NCBI GenBank assembly: GCA_903821635.1
Contig: CAIJLV010000183.1
Coordinates: forward strand, 33,542-97,541
Direction of reading: 5' to 3'
DNA length: 64,000 nt
Source: an uncultured Verrucomicrobiota bacterium
GTDB taxonomy: Bacteria > Verrucomicrobiota > Verrucomicrobiia > Limisphaerales > UBA9464
The notes under the pieces: generated by a model
Seen by the model: the letters and a program-made list of their open reading frames with translations, nothing else
The model's database searches: none
What the model was told of the DNA's origin: nothing
Shown: positions 16,456 to 25,693 of the stretch, piece after piece
Layout: every line of letters begins with the position of its first letter
How positions within the stretch are numbered: position 1 is the stretch's first letter
Translations under genes and position numbers: made by a program

Positions 16456-18024
16456 CCGTTGGCTTCAACTTGGGTCGCGGCGTTGCCGGTCGTCGTTTTA
16501 CTCGGACTGCTGGCGTGGGGCCGCCTGCGGGCTTGGGTTGCGGCCTTGCTTGCTCTCGGGGCCGCCTTGGGCGTGGCCTTGTTGGCCTACCGGATGCCGC
16601 CGGCCGCCGCCCTTGGGGCCACCGCTTACGGCGCGGCTTACGGCCTGTTGCCGATCGGTTGGATCGTGCTGAACGTGATGTTTCTCCACGCCCTCACCGT
16701 CAAGTCTGGCCGCTTCGAGGCGCTGAAGGAGCAGTTGGTTGCGCTCGCCCCTGACCCGCGCGTGCAGGTGATCCTCATCGCCTTTTGTTTTGGCGCCTTC
16801 ATCGAGGGGGCGGCGGGTTTTGGGGCGCCGGTCGCGATCACGGCGGCGTTGCTTTTGCAGTTGGGTTTCTCCCCGTTACACGCCAGCGGCCTGTCGTTGA
16901 TCGCCAACACCGCCCCGGTTGCCTTTGGCAGCATTGGCATCCCGATCACCACGCTGGCGCAAGTCACGGATCTCGACGTGCTGAAACTATCCGCCATGGC
17001 GGGCCGGCAACTGCCCGTTTTTTCGGCGCTCATTCCGTTGTGGATCGTGGGGGCGATGGCCGGATGGAAGGGGCTCCGGGCGGTCTGGCCCGTGGCACTG
17101 GCGGCTGGCGTTGCCTTCGCGGTCGTGCAGTTTGCCGTGAGTAATTATCACGGCCCTTGGCTGGTCGATTCGGTGGCGGCCCTCGCCAGCTTGGGCGCGG
17201 TGATGCTGGTGCTGAAATTCCGCCGCGGGGCCGATCAATCGCCGCCCCGCCCCCGGGGCGCGGGTTCCCAGTGGGCTCCTTGGCTCCCTTGGTTGGTGCT
17301 GACGGTGTTTATCTTTGCGTGGGGCACGCAGCCGGTAAAACAGGCGTTGGATCGGCTCGCCGCCCCGACGTTTGCCGTGCCGGGTTTGCACGAAAAAATC
17401 ATGCGCACCCCGCCCGTCGTCCTGACGCCGAAGGCGGAGCCGGTTGAGTTCAAACTCAACCTCCTTTCAGCCACCGGCACCGCGATCCTACTCGCCGGCC
17501 TCACCAGTGGCCTGTTGATGGGTCTGTCGCTGCGCCAACTCGCCGGCACTTGGTGGGAAACGCTACTAAAGGTCCGGGCGTCGTTGCTCACCATTGCTGC
17601 GATGCTGGCGCTGGGAAACCTCACGAAACATTCTGGCGCTGACGCCACCTTGGGCTTGGCCTTGGCCAAAACGGGCGTCTTTTACCCGTTTTGTGGCACT
17701 TTGCTGGGTTGGCTTGGCGTGGCGCTCACCGGGTCCGATACCGCGTCCAACGTCTTGTTTGGTTCCCTGCAACGGATCACCGCGGAACAGCTCGGACTGA
17801 GTCCGTATCTGATGTGCGCTGCCAATTCGACCGGCGGGGTGATGGGCAAGATGATCGACGCGCAGAGCCTTGTGGTGGCCAGTGTCGCGACGAATCGGCC
17901 CGGCAACGAGAGCCAGATCCTGCGCTTCGTTTTCGGGCATTCGCTCGTGCTCGCCGCGCTGATCGGCCTGTGGGTCGCGGCCCAGGCGTATTGGGAGCCG
18001 CTCCAGCGCACCGTGGTCCGGTGA
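16420..18024 (+). CDS. lctP: L-lactate permease family transporter
   Basis: A 534-aa inner membrane transporter of the LctP family, which moves L-lactate or glycolate with protons. The ATG at 16420 gives MPWAQNYDPLGN, a normal LctP start; a GTG at 16384 would add 12 residues. Many hydrophobic helices follow. Family segments include FGAFIEGAAGFGAPVAI, NTAPVAFGSIGIPI, and, near the end, GSDTASNVLFG and NSTGGVMGKMIDAQSLVVA. The length agrees with the family. The gene converges with era, with only 4 bases between stop codons. Lactate dehydrogenase genes were not seen in the window, so substrate choice rests on family alone. A copy of its start region lies 2.4 kb upstream. Confidence 0.93.
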   Translation: MPWAQNYDPLGNPLASTWVAALPVVVLLGLLAWGRLRAWVAALLALGAALGVALLAYRMPPAAALGATAYGAAYGLLPIGWIVLNVMFLHALTVKSGRFEALKEQLVALAPDPRVQVILIAFCFGAFIEGAAGFGAPVAITAALLLQLGFSPLHASGLSLIANTAPVAFGSIGIPITTLAQVTDLDVLKLSAMAGRQLPVFSALIPLWIVGAMAGWKGLRAVWPVALAAGVAFAVVQFAVSNYHGPWLVDSVAALASLGAVMLVLKFRRGADQSPPRPRGAGSQWAPWLPWLVLTVFIFAWGTQPVKQALDRLAAPTFAVPGLHEKIMRTPPVVLTPKAEPVEFKLNLLSATGTAILLAGLTSGLLMGLSLRQLAGTWWETLLKVRASLLTIAAMLALGNLTKHSGADATLGLALAKTGVFYPFCGTLLGWLGVALTGSDTASNVLFGSLQRITAEQLGLSPYLMCAANSTGGVMGKMIDAQSLVVASVATNRPGNESQILRFVFGHSLVLAALIGLWVAAQAYWEPLQRTVVR

Positions 18025-18028
18025 GGGG

Positions 18029-18916
18029 TTAGCCCGCGAGTTCTTGGTCGACGAGCACCTCTAGGTCGAGATGCACCGGGACGCCGAATTCGTCCTTCAT
18101 GCGGCGCCGGGCGAACTGCCGGATCTGTTTGATGCGTTGGGCCCCTTGGCCGATGAGCATCGCCTTGTAGCGGTCGCTCGCGGCGAGGATCGTGGCGTTG
18201 ACCTCCAATTCCGGATTCCCGAGCTTGTCCTTGGTCTCGGTGATCAGGTCGAGCACCACCTGGGTCCGGTAGGGAATCTCGTCGCCCATTTGCAGGTAGA
18301 TTTGCTCCCGGATCAGCTCGGTGATTTGGAACTGGCGGGTCGTGTTCGTCACGTCGGACTCGGGATAGAGCGGCGGCCCAAATGGCATCCGTTGCAGGAT
18401 CGCCTGGATGAACGGTTCCAGTTCCAGTTTCGCGAGTCCGGAGACTTCGAACACGGCGTCGTAGCTGGACGCGGTCGCCAACCAAGTGCTCCGCTCGGGC
18501 CGGTCGGGCAGGTCGCATTTGCTGAGCACCAGCAGGCGCGGCAACTGCACCTTGGCCAACACTTCTTTGACCATTTCATCCTCCTCACCGATTTCGCGCG
18601 TCGGGTCTACCACGTGGATGACTACGTCGATGCCATCAAGCGCCCGGCGCGCCCGTTGATGGAGTTGGTCCACCAGCCGGCTCTTGTGCGTCTTGAAAAA
18701 TCCCGGCGTGTCCACGAACACGATCTGGCCCTCCGGTCGGTGCAACACCCCTTGGACCGGGTCGCGCGTGGTCTGCGGTTTCGGGGTGACGATCGACACC
18801 TTCCGCCCGACCAGCGCGTTCAGCAGCGTGGACTTCCCGACGTTCGTGCGGCCAATAAACGCCACGAGACCGGCACGAAAGTCGGGGCGCGAAGGTTGGA
18901 TCAAAGCGTCAGCCAT
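18029..18916 (-). CDS. era: GTPase Era
   Basis: The 295-aa protein is a ribosome-associated GTPase that binds the 3' end of 16S rRNA during small-subunit assembly. It has a GTPase domain with G1 as G22-RTNVGK-S29, a PKPQTTRDP switch I segment and the D69-TPG G3 box. A C-terminal KH domain carries the RNA-binding GxxG as IGQGAQRIKQI. The ATG at 18916 fits the family; the longer frame to 19264 adds an unrelated stretch that overlaps the divergent gene. Two departures are visible: G1 has T where GRPNVGKS is usual, and the G4 box is S132-K-C-D135 in place of NKxD, the element that selects guanine. Confidence 0.95.
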   Translation of the reverse strand: MADALIQPSRPDFRAGLVAFIGRTNVGKSTLLNALVGRKVSIVTPKPQTTRDPVQGVLHRPEGQIVFVDTPGFFKTHKSRLVDQLHQRARRALDGIDVVIHVVDPTREIGEEDEMVKEVLAKVQLPRLLVLSKCDLPDRPERSTWLATASSYDAVFEVSGLAKLELEPFIQAILQRMPFGPPLYPESDVTNTTRQFQITELIREQIYLQMGDEIPYRTQVVLDLITETKDKLGNPELEVNATILAASDRYKAMLIGQGAQRIKQIRQFARRRMKDEFGVPVHLDLEVLVDQELAG

Positions 18917-19051
18917 GTCGGCCAACAGTAGAAGGTGCCGGGATAATGACCAACGGCCAAATTCCCCTGACTGCTGTCTGCCCTCCCCGTTCCCGGTTGT
19001 TTCCCGTCCCGTTTGTAACCATTCTTCGCCGCAACCACTCATCACCTGCGC

Positions 19052-20350
19052 ATGAAATTCCGCCCTGCCTTCGCTCCCCTCGTGCTGGTCGGCGCGACCC
19101 TGACCGCCGCCCTCCTCTGCTCGGGCTGCGAATCGAAGCCGACGAAAAATTCCGCGAAATCCACCGCCGGCGATTGGCCGCAGTGGCGCGGCCCGGATCG
19201 GTCGGACCGCTCCCCCGACCACGGTCTCTTGGCCCAGTGGCCCGTCGGTGGCCCCAAACTTCACTGGCTATTCAAAAACGCCGGGTTGGGCTACGCCGGC
19301 TACTCCGTGGTGGGCGACCGGTTGTTTACCCTCGGGCTGCGGAATGATCAGGAATTCCTCCTCGCCCTCGATACCCGAACGGGCACCGAAGTGTGGAGCG
19401 CACCGGCCGGGGCGAAATATCCCAACGGTTGGGGTGACGGCCCGCGCATGACGCCCACGGTCCACGACGGACTCGTCTATGCCATCGGCGGCCAAGGCCT
19501 GCTCGTCTGTGTTCAGGCCAAGGACGGCAAACCCGTCTGGCAAAAGTCGCTCGTGCAAGATCTCGGCGGCAAACTCCCGGGTTGGGGTTACACCGAATCC
19601 CCGCTCATCGTCGGCGACCGCGTCATCGTCACGCCCGGTGGCGCCCAAGGCACCCTCGCGGCGCTGGATCGGCGGACCGGCGCGGTCCTTTGGCGCAGTG
19701 CCGAGCTGAAGGACGAAGCGCATTATTCGTCCGCTATTCACATCACCCACGGCAGCCAGTCGCAGATCGTTCAGCTCGTGGAAAAGCGCTTCTTCGGCAC
19801 CGATCCCGCCACCGGCAAAGTGCTGTGGCAGGTAGATTTTCCCGGCCGAGTGGCCGTAATTCCCACGCCGATTTACGACCAAGGCATCGTCTACGTGACC
19901 GCTGGCTACGGCGTCGGCTGCAAGGCGGTTAAACTCTCCGCCGACGGTAAAACGACCGAAACCCTCTACGAAAACAACAAGGTGATGAAAAACCACCACG
20001 GCGGTGTCGTGCTGGTGGAGGGCTATCTCTACGGCCATTCCGACGGCTACGGTTGGGTCTGCCAAGAGCTCGCCACCGGCAAGGAGGTCTGGGTCCACAA
20101 GGGCTTTGGCAAAGGCGCCACCCACTTCGCCGATGGTCTGCTTTACTGCGTCGATGAAAAGAGCGGCGACGTCGCGTTGGTCAAAGCCACGCCCCAAGGC
20201 TGGAATGAGCAAGGCCGCTTCAAACTCGATCCGTTGTCCGCTCAACGAAACAAGCAGGGCGGTATCTGGCCCCACCCAGTGGTTGTGGGCGGCAAGCTCT
20301 ACCTCCGCGATCAGGAAAATCTGTTCTGCTTCGACGTGCAGGGAAAGTGA
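19052..20350 (+). CDS. PQQ-like beta-propeller lipoprotein
   Basis: A 432-aa protein with a lipoprotein signal ending in LCSGC, so it is probably lipid-anchored. The mature part starts with DWPQWRGPDRSD, the usual opening of outer-membrane-type PQQ-like propellers in Planctomycetes and Verrucomicrobia. Repeated blades carry motifs such as FLLALDTRTGTEVW, LAALDRRTGAVLW and GTDPATGKVLW. No proof of PQQ binding can be read. The family includes BamB-like scaffolds and pyrrolo-quinoline quinone dehydrogenases, and the real role is unknown. It is divergent from era with a 135-base gap. A second protein of this class lies at 26.6 kb. Confidence 0.88.
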   Translation: MKFRPAFAPLVLVGATLTAALLCSGCESKPTKNSAKSTAGDWPQWRGPDRSDRSPDHGLLAQWPVGGPKLHWLFKNAGLGYAGYSVVGDRLFTLGLRNDQEFLLALDTRTGTEVWSAPAGAKYPNGWGDGPRMTPTVHDGLVYAIGGQGLLVCVQAKDGKPVWQKSLVQDLGGKLPGWGYTESPLIVGDRVIVTPGGAQGTLAALDRRTGAVLWRSAELKDEAHYSSAIHITHGSQSQIVQLVEKRFFGTDPATGKVLWQVDFPGRVAVIPTPIYDQGIVYVTAGYGVGCKAVKLSADGKTTETLYENNKVMKNHHGGVVLVEGYLYGHSDGYGWVCQELATGKEVWVHKGFGKGATHFADGLLYCVDEKSGDVALVKATPQGWNEQGRFKLDPLSAQRNKQGGIWPHPVVVGGKLYLRDQENLFCFDVQGK

Positions 20351-20444
20351 ACGAACCGCGGACTCCACCCCAAGCAGGGGCTTGGCGCAGAAAACAATCC
20401 GGACGGGGTTTGACAGCCCGGGTTTCGCTTCGTTCCTTGGCTGG

Positions 20445-21137
20445 GTGAGCGTCTGTTTCCGTCCGAAATCCGCCGGGCTCCTCGCCGGGGCGTTGGCCTG
20501 GTTGTCATTGAGCGAACTCGGTGGGGCGGCCGACCTAACGGCCCCACCCCGGAAGTCCTTGGTCGTGCTGGGTGACTCGCTCGCAGCGGGCTTCGGCGTG
20601 GAACCGCGGGAGGCTTACCCCGCCCTGCTCCAGAGACGAGTTGAGGCGGCCGGCCTGCCTTTCACCGTCGTCAATGCCAGCGTGAGTGGCGATACCACGG
20701 CGGGCGGCCTGCGGCGAATGGACTGGGTGTTGCGCCAACCGGTAGACGTGCTGCTGCTCGAACTCGGCGGCAACGACGGCCTGCGCGGTCTCGCGCCGGA
20801 AGCCTCCCGGTCAAATCTCGTGGCGATCATCGGCAAGGCGCGCGCGAAGAATCCCGCCACCCGGATCGTGCTCGCCGGCATGGTGATGCCCGACAACTTG
20901 GGCGCGGTTTACACCCAGAAGTTCCAGGCAATTTTTCCCGAAGTGGCCCGGGAACAAAAGGTGGCGCTGATTCCGTTCCTGCTCGCCGGGGTCGGCGGCG
21001 TGCCGGAGTTGAACCAACCGGACCAGATTCACCCGACGGCGCGCGGACATGAACTGGTGGCGAGTAACGTGTGGATAACTTTGGAGCCCGCGCTGCGGGC
21101 GGCGGCGGAAGGCAGTCAACTGAACGGAGTGAAGTAG
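20445..21137 (+). CDS. SGNH/GDSL arylesterase (TesA-like), exported
   Basis: A 230-aa esterase of the TesA/arylesterase group. Block I is VVLGDSLAAGFG with the nucleophilic serine, block III is ELGGNDGLRG, and block V is DQIHPTARGH with the Asp/His pair, so the catalytic set is complete. The GTG at 20445 is chosen because it gives a signal peptide (hydrophobic stretch AGLLAGALAWLSLS, cleavage near GGAAD). The open frame extends further upstream but overlaps the PQQ gene. Expected action is hydrolysis of acyl esters or lysophospholipids in the periplasm. It lies 94 bases downstream of the PQQ lipoprotein gene and may be cotranscribed with it. Confidence 0.88.
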   Translation: MSVCFRPKSAGLLAGALAWLSLSELGGAADLTAPPRKSLVVLGDSLAAGFGVEPREAYPALLQRRVEAAGLPFTVVNASVSGDTTAGGLRRMDWVLRQPVDVLLLELGGNDGLRGLAPEASRSNLVAIIGKARAKNPATRIVLAGMVMPDNLGAVYTQKFQAIFPEVAREQKVALIPFLLAGVGGVPELNQPDQIHPTARGHELVASNVWITLEPALRAAAEGSQLNGVK

Positions 21138-21302
21138 CCGCGTGCCGGCGATCGCCCCCTTTTTCGCCTCGGATCCACTGCGGTTCCCGCGGCCTCAGTT
21201 GGTAGGGTTACCTCCAGAGTGTGGCGCTCGCGGAGGGCTGACGGATGTCTTCGGCCACCTTCCATTGCTTGCCACGATGCTCTTCCCCCGCAGACTCCCG
21301 GC

Positions 21303-22259
21303 GTGTCCAAACCTGTGCTCGTGACCGGCGGTGCCGGCTTCATCGGTTCGCACCTCGTCGAGCGCCTGCTCGCCGCGGGCGAATCCGTGGTGGTGCTGGA
21401 TGATCTCTCGACCGGGCGCCGGGCTAACTTGGCGGCGGTGGTGGAGCATCCCCGCCTGCGCCTGATCGAGGGCCGGGTGTCGGCCTGTGCGGCGCTCCCA
21501 GCCTTGGTGGGAGACTGCGGCTTTGTGTTTCACCTCGCCGCTGCGGTGGGGGTCGAGTTGGTCGTAAACTCACCGATCCGCACGATCGAGACGAACTTGC
21601 GGGAGGCTGAGGCCATCCTGGGGGCGGCGAGTGCGGGCGGGGTGCCGCTCCTCTTCACGAGCACCTCGGAAGTTTACGGCAAGAGTTCCAAGGCCGTATT
21701 CCGGGAGGATGATGATCTGCTCATCGGCCCGCCAACGCTGGGCCGGTGGAGTTACGCCTGCTCGAAGCTGATGGATGAGTTTCTGGCCCTCGCCCACATG
21801 CGCGAGCGGAATTTGCCGGTCACCATTGTCCGCCTGTTCAACGTGTCGGGGCCGCGGCAAACTGGGCAATGGGGCATGGTGCTCCCGCGCTTTGTGGAGG
21901 CCGCGAAGGCTGGCCAACCGTTGCGCGTGCACGGCGACGGCGAACAGACGCGGTGTTTTTGCCACGTGGCCGATGCGGTCGAGGCGTTGGTGCGGCTGCG
22001 GGCCTGCGCGGCCGCCCGGGGCGAGGTGGTGAACGTGGGCAACGACGTGCCGCTCACGATTGGCGAGTTGGCCCGCCGGGTGATTGCCGAACTCGGTTCT
22101 TCGTCGGTCATGGAGACGATTCCCTACGCGCAGGCTTACGCGCCGGGCTTTCAGGACATGCGCCATCGGCGGCCAGATTTGGCGAAGCTAGAGCAATTGA
22201 CCGGTTTCCGTCCGCGGCGGGAACTGGCGGCGATCATCCGGGATTTGGCGGCGGCTTGA
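21303..22259 (+). CDS. NAD-dependent sugar-nucleotide epimerase/dehydratase
   Basis: A 318-aa extended short-chain dehydrogenase/reductase. The Rossmann motif VTGGAGFIGSHLVERLL is at the N-terminus, the catalytic Tyr-Lys pair is in YACSK, and TSTSEVYG carries the preceding serine region. FNVSGPRQTGQWGMVLPRF is typical of UDP-glucose 4-epimerase and UDP-glucuronate decarboxylase relatives. The start is a GTG at 21303 (MSKPVLVTGG); a longer frame adds an arginine-rich stretch unlike the family. Probable substrates are UDP- or dTDP-hexoses for surface polysaccharide synthesis, but the exact reaction cannot be fixed from sequence. No glycosyltransferase is nearby. The rhodanese gene follows after 41 bases. 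Confidence 0.88.
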   Translation: MSKPVLVTGGAGFIGSHLVERLLAAGESVVVLDDLSTGRRANLAAVVEHPRLRLIEGRVSACAALPALVGDCGFVFHLAAAVGVELVVNSPIRTIETNLREAEAILGAASAGGVPLLFTSTSEVYGKSSKAVFREDDDLLIGPPTLGRWSYACSKLMDEFLALAHMRERNLPVTIVRLFNVSGPRQTGQWGMVLPRFVEAAKAGQPLRVHGDGEQTRCFCHVADAVEALVRLRACAAARGEVVNVGNDVPLTIGELARRVIAELGSSSVMETIPYAQAYAPGFQDMRHRRPDLAKLEQLTGFRPRRELAAIIRDLAAA

Positions 22260-22300
22260 TTCGCCGTTGAACTCGGCGCCCCGGTTCGTAGCGTTGAGCC

Positions 22301-22669
22301 ATGCAGCATTCGCCCGGTTTCCTCAGCCTCGTCACCGACGCCAAGTCCCGCGTCCGAGAACTCAACCTCGCCGCCGCTCGGGCCCGTTTGGTGGCAAATC
22401 CCGAGGCCGTCCTCCTCGACGTGCGGGAGGAGAGCGAATGGGCGGCGGGGCACGCGGTCGAGGCGCAGCACTTGGGTAAAGGCATCTTTGAGCGCGACCT
22501 CGAAACTAAATTTCCGGCGAAGGACCGAGAGTTGATCCTCTATTGTGGCGGCGGGTTCCGCAGCGCGCTCACGGCCGACGCCGCGCAGAAAATGGGCTAT
22601 GCCTGCGTTTGGTCGCTCGATGGCGGTTACAAGGCGATGGTGGCGGCCGGTTGGCCGATGACTCGCTGA
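22301..22669 (+). CDS. rhodanese-like domain protein
   Basis: A 122-aa single-domain rhodanese. The conserved LLDVREESEWAAGH segment is present, and the active-site loop is CGGGFR, with the cysteine expected to carry a persulfide. The overall length fits single-domain sulfurtransferases of the GlpE/PspE type; there is no signal peptide. Possible tasks are transfer of sulfane sulfur from thiosulfate or other thiols. It follows the epimerase by 41 bases and converges with accC. It is about 26 kb from the sulfur-type block at 49-56 kb, so a direct link is not implied by position. Confidence 0.9.
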   Translation: MQHSPGFLSLVTDAKSRVRELNLAAARARLVANPEAVLLDVREESEWAAGHAVEAQHLGKGIFERDLETKFPAKDRELILYCGGGFRSALTADAAQKMGYACVWSLDGGYKAMVAAGWPMTR

Positions 22670-22693
22670 GCCCGCCCTAGCTTGCCGCCGGGT

Positions 22694-24079
22694 TTAGGCC
22701 TTGTCTTGGATCAGTTCCATCTTCGCGCCATTGAGCAGGCGTTCGACGAAGCCGGTCGTGTAATGTCCCCGGCGGAAATCTGGATCCTGCAAAATGGCCA
22801 GCGAGAAGGGGATCGTCGTCTTGACCCCGGTGATCATGTATTCGGAAAGCGCCCGGCTCATCTTGTTCATCGCGTCGGCCCGGTCCTTACCGGTGGTGAT
22901 GAGTTTGCCGATCATCGAGTCGTAGTAGGGCGGAATCGTGTAGCCGGCATAGGCGTGGGAATCCACGCGGACGCCGCCGCCGCCGGGGGCGTAATACATC
23001 TCGATCCGGCCGGGACTCGGGCGGAAGTCGCCGAAGGGATCCTCGGCGTTGATCCGCGCCTCGATGGAGTGGCCTTTGAAATGAACGTCGCTCTGGCTCA
23101 GTGTCAGTTTTTCGCCGGCGGCGATGAGAATCTGCTGTTTCACCAAATCCACCCCGGTGACCTCTTCCGTAATGGGGTGTTCGACTTGGATGCGTTTGTT
23201 GACTTCGAGGAAATAGAAATTCCCGGCGTCATCCACGATGAATTCGACCGTGCCGGCGTTGGTATAGCCGGCAGTTTCGGCGATGCGCAGGGCCGCTTTG
23301 CCCATCTTGGCGCGGAGGCCTTTGAATTCTTTCCGTTCCAGCATCGGGGACGGCGTTTCCTCGATCAGCTTTTGGTTACGCCGCTGGATGGAGCAGTCGC
23401 GTTCCCCGAGGTGGATGATGTTGCCCTTGTTGTCGCCGAGAATCTGGAATTCGATGTGGTGGGGATTCTCGATGAACTTCTCGATGTAAACGCCGCTGTT
23501 GCCGAAGGCTTTCTCTGCTTCGGTGCGGGCGGTGTGGTAGCCCTTGATCAGGGAGACATCATTGTGGGCGGCGCGCATGCCCCGCCCGCCGCCGCCGGCG
23601 ATCGCCTTAATCATGACCGGATAACCGATCTTTTGGGCGATGGCGCGCGCTTCCTGTTCCGATTCCACCAACCCCTCTGAACCCGGCGGGGTCGGCACGC
23701 CCGCTTTTTTGGCCAACAACCGGCTGCTCGCCTTGTCGTGCAGGGCGTTCATGGCGGCGGAACGCGGGCCGATGAAGCGGATGTTGCAGCTTTCGCAGAC
23801 GTCGGCGAAATGCGCGTTTTCGCTCAGGAAACCATAGCCAGGGTGAATCGCATCCACATCGGCGATCTCCGCGGCGGAGATGATACGGTCGATGCGGAGA
23901 TAGCTGTCCATGCTCGGCCCGTCGCCGATGCAGATCGCCTCGTCGGCCACCTGCACATGCATGGAGTTGGCATCCGCTTTGGAATAGACGGCGACAGTCT
24001 TGAGGTTGAGCTCGCGGCAGGCACGGATGACCCGCATGGCGATTTCACCACGGTTGGCGACAAGGATTTTTTCGAACAT
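22694..24079 (-). CDS. accC: acetyl-CoA carboxylase, biotin carboxylase subunit
   Basis: A 461-aa ATP-grasp enzyme that carboxylates biotin on AccB with bicarbonate and ATP, the first step of fatty acid synthesis. It starts [20 protein letters not shown], the standard opening. The glycine-rich ATP loop GGGGRGMR, the [11 protein letters not shown] segment and the metal-site stretch [15 protein letters not shown] can all be read. The last has K where EMNTRIQVEHPVTE is usual. The length fits the family. It lies 87 bases downstream of accB on the same strand, the common accBC operon order. Confidence 0.97.
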   Translation of the reverse strand: MFEKILVANRGEIAMRVIRACRELNLKTVAVYSKADANSMHVQVADEAICIGDGPSMDSYLRIDRIISAAEIADVDAIHPGYGFLSENAHFADVCESCNIRFIGPRSAAMNALHDKASSRLLAKKAGVPTPPGSEGLVESEQEARAIAQKIGYPVMIKAIAGGGGRGMRAAHNDVSLIKGYHTARTEAEKAFGNSGVYIEKFIENPHHIEFQILGDNKGNIIHLGERDCSIQRRNQKLIEETPSPMLERKEFKGLRAKMGKAALRIAETAGYTNAGTVEFIVDDAGNFYFLEVNKRIQVEHPITEEVTGVDLVKQQILIAAGEKLTLSQSDVHFKGHSIEARINAEDPFGDFRPSPGRIEMYYAPGGGGVRVDSHAYAGYTIPPYYDSMIGKLITTGKDRADAMNKMSRALSEYMITGVKTTIPFSLAILQDPDFRRGHYTTGFVERLLNGAKMELIQDKA

Positions 24080-24166
24080 GGCGAAGGACGGTTTCGAGAG
24101 CGCCCGGCCCAGCTAGGTCCTGAAAAGGTCGAACTGGGGGGCGGCTGGGGGCCGGCAACGGGCGGT

Positions 24167-24646
24167 TTAGAGCGGCCGAATTTTGAAGAGGGGCTGGCCG
24201 AATTCGACCGGCTTGGCGTTCTCGGCCACGATGGCCGTGATGATCCCTCGGGTTTCGGCCTTGATCTCGTTCATGACTTTCATGGCCTCGATGATGCAAA
24301 CCACGGTATCCGGGCCGACTTCGACCCCGACTTCCACGTAGGACGCAGCGTCCGGGGAAGGGGTGCGGTAGAAGGTGCCAATCATCGGTGACTTGATCTC
24401 GGCGTCGCCACTGGTGGCGGCTTGGCCGGCCGGGTGGGTCGCCGAGAGATTCGGGGAGGCTGGCCGGGCCAAGGCCGAGTAGGCGGTCAATTCGGGATCA
24501 TCCAGCGGCGTCATGGCGGAGGGGCCGGAGGCCGCCCCGATGGGCCGCTTGAGCTTGATCTTGAAATCTTTCTCTTCGAGTTCGAACTCCGAGAGGGAGT
24601 TCTTTTTCATCAGGTCGATGATGGCTTTGATTTCTTTGAGATCCAC
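24167..24646 (-). CDS. accB: acetyl-CoA carboxylase biotin carboxyl carrier protein
   Basis: A 159-aa carrier. The C-terminal biotinyl domain has EAMKVMNEI, whose lysine receives biotin from BirA. The N-terminal part reads DLKEIKAIIDLMKKNSLSEF, the normal AccB start, followed by an Ala/Pro-rich linker. I use the GTG at 24646, which puts the family start at residue 1. The frame stays open to a TTG at 24709, but that stretch overlaps a terminator-like hairpin and has no family likeness. It is expected to be cotranscribed with accC. Confidence 0.95.
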   Translation of the reverse strand: MDLKEIKAIIDLMKKNSLSEFELEEKDFKIKLKRPIGAASGPSAMTPLDDPELTAYSALARPASPNLSATHPAGQAATSGDAEIKSPMIGTFYRTPSPDAASYVEVGVEVGPDTVVCIIEAMKVMNEIKAETRGIITAIVAENAKPVEFGQPLFKIRPL

Positions 24647-24707
24647 GATGCTAAATTGCGCGTTGTTGTCGGCTAGGAAAACGCCGACGGTTGGAGTCGC
24701 GGGAAAC

Positions 24708-24741
24708 AAAAAAGAGCAGTCCTTAAAAAGGTGGGCTGCTC
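24708..24741 (-). terminator. intrinsic terminator (or accB leader attenuator)
   Basis: Read on the minus strand, GAGCAG (24741-24736) pairs with CTGCTC (24719-24714), helped by an inner CC/GG pair. Six T residues follow directly. It lies about 105 bases after the aroQ stop and about 60 bases before the accB start, so it separates aroQ from accBC or acts as a leader element for accB. Confidence 0.7.
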
Positions 24742-24846
24742 AGTTCCCAGTCACAAGATGAGCGGGACGGTAGGAAGCGGTCGGAAAATGGTCAAGCTTC
24801 CTGTCGGACTCGATTAATTGCCGTAAAACAGGCTCAAAAGTGGGGT

Positions 24847-25284
24847 TTACGCCAAAGCGTTAAGGCTAACGGCGGCCTCCAAACCCAAGATGTAGGAGTT
24901 GGCCCCGAACCCGCAGATTTGCCCGCGACAAACGGCGGCAATCAGCGAGTGGTGCCGGAATTCTTCCCGGGCGTGGATGTTGGAAAGGTGAATCTCGATG
25001 ACCGGGAGGCCGAGGGCACTGATGGCATCCCGCAAGGCTACACTGGTGTGGGTGTAGGCGGCGGCGTTGAGGACGACCGCCTGAAACTGGCCCCTCGCCT
25101 CGTGGAGCCAGTCCACCAACTGGCCTTCCCCATTGGTTTGCCGAAATTCGAGTTCCACGTTGAGCGTATGGGCCCGTTCGCGGACCCGCCGTTCGATGTC
25201 GGCCAACGTGGTGTGGCCATAGATTTCCGGCTGGCGGGTGCCGAGCAGATTGAGATTGGGCCCGTTGAGGAACAGCACCTTCAC
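24847..25284 (-). CDS. aroQ: type II 3-dehydroquinate dehydratase
   Basis: The 145-aa enzyme converts 3-dehydroquinate to 3-dehydroshikimate in the shikimate pathway. It starts at a GTG (MKVLFLNGPNLNLLGTRQPE), which gives the usual length for the dodecameric type II family. The catalytic tyrosine lies in EIYG, the substrate loop in LNAAAYTHTS, and HLSNIHAREEFRHHS is the conserved C-terminal block. The frame continues upstream to 25452 but those residues are not family-like. No other aro gene is in the window. A hairpin-T6 element follows downstream, before accB. Confidence 0.96.
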   Translation of the reverse strand: MKVLFLNGPNLNLLGTRQPEIYGHTTLADIERRVRERAHTLNVELEFRQTNGEGQLVDWLHEARGQFQAVVLNAAAYTHTSVALRDAISALGLPVIEIHLSNIHAREEFRHHSLIAAVCRGQICGFGANSYILGLEAAVSLNALA

Positions 25285-25693
25285 GTCCCCGGTTGTGCCG
25301 GATGAGGGCAGTGATGTCGAGCGTGCTTCAGTCGGGCCGATGCTAACCGAAGGGCTGATAATTGGGTGCCGGCCTAGTTGAGACCGGAGCCCAGTTCCGA
25401 GGGGGTAAACGTAGGTAAATAGGCCCGTCAATTCATGACTATTCGTCCCCAACGCCCAACTTCCGGGTCCCTTTTCTACGCCGCGCCGCTAGCGCTTCCG
25501 CTGACCGCGGCCCCGGGTTATCCCGCCCCGCGAAGTCTAGGCCGGCTCTTGGGCAGCCCAGGTTGGGGCACGGCGGGAGCAGTCGCAAACGAGCGCGGTT
25601 CTACCGCGCCCACGGCGATCAATCCCCGGTAGATTTCGAACTCAACCTCAACTAATCCCCCCACCTAGGTGCCTCGCCCAGTGTTCACCCAAA
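25285..25693. other. gene-poor stretch upstream of aroQ and the RHS remnant
   Basis: About 400 bases with no credible gene. A 65-codon frame at 25435-25632 is low-complexity and matches nothing I know. A small perfect stem-loop lies at 25593-25609 (7-bp arms, 3-base loop). The aroQ promoter should lie at the left edge of this stretch. The region looks like scar DNA next to the broken RHS gene. Confidence 0.5.

Noticed and set aside
19268..20368. A 366-codon minus-strand open frame
   Set aside because: Antisense to the PQQ lipoprotein; no recognisable family.
22301..22669. Rhodanese as a member of the 49-56 kb sulfur-type block
   Set aside because: It is 26 kb away next to an epimerase; position gives no support.
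25435..25632. A 65-codon open frame in the scar region
   Set aside because: Low complexity, no ribosome site, no family, not clearly coding.
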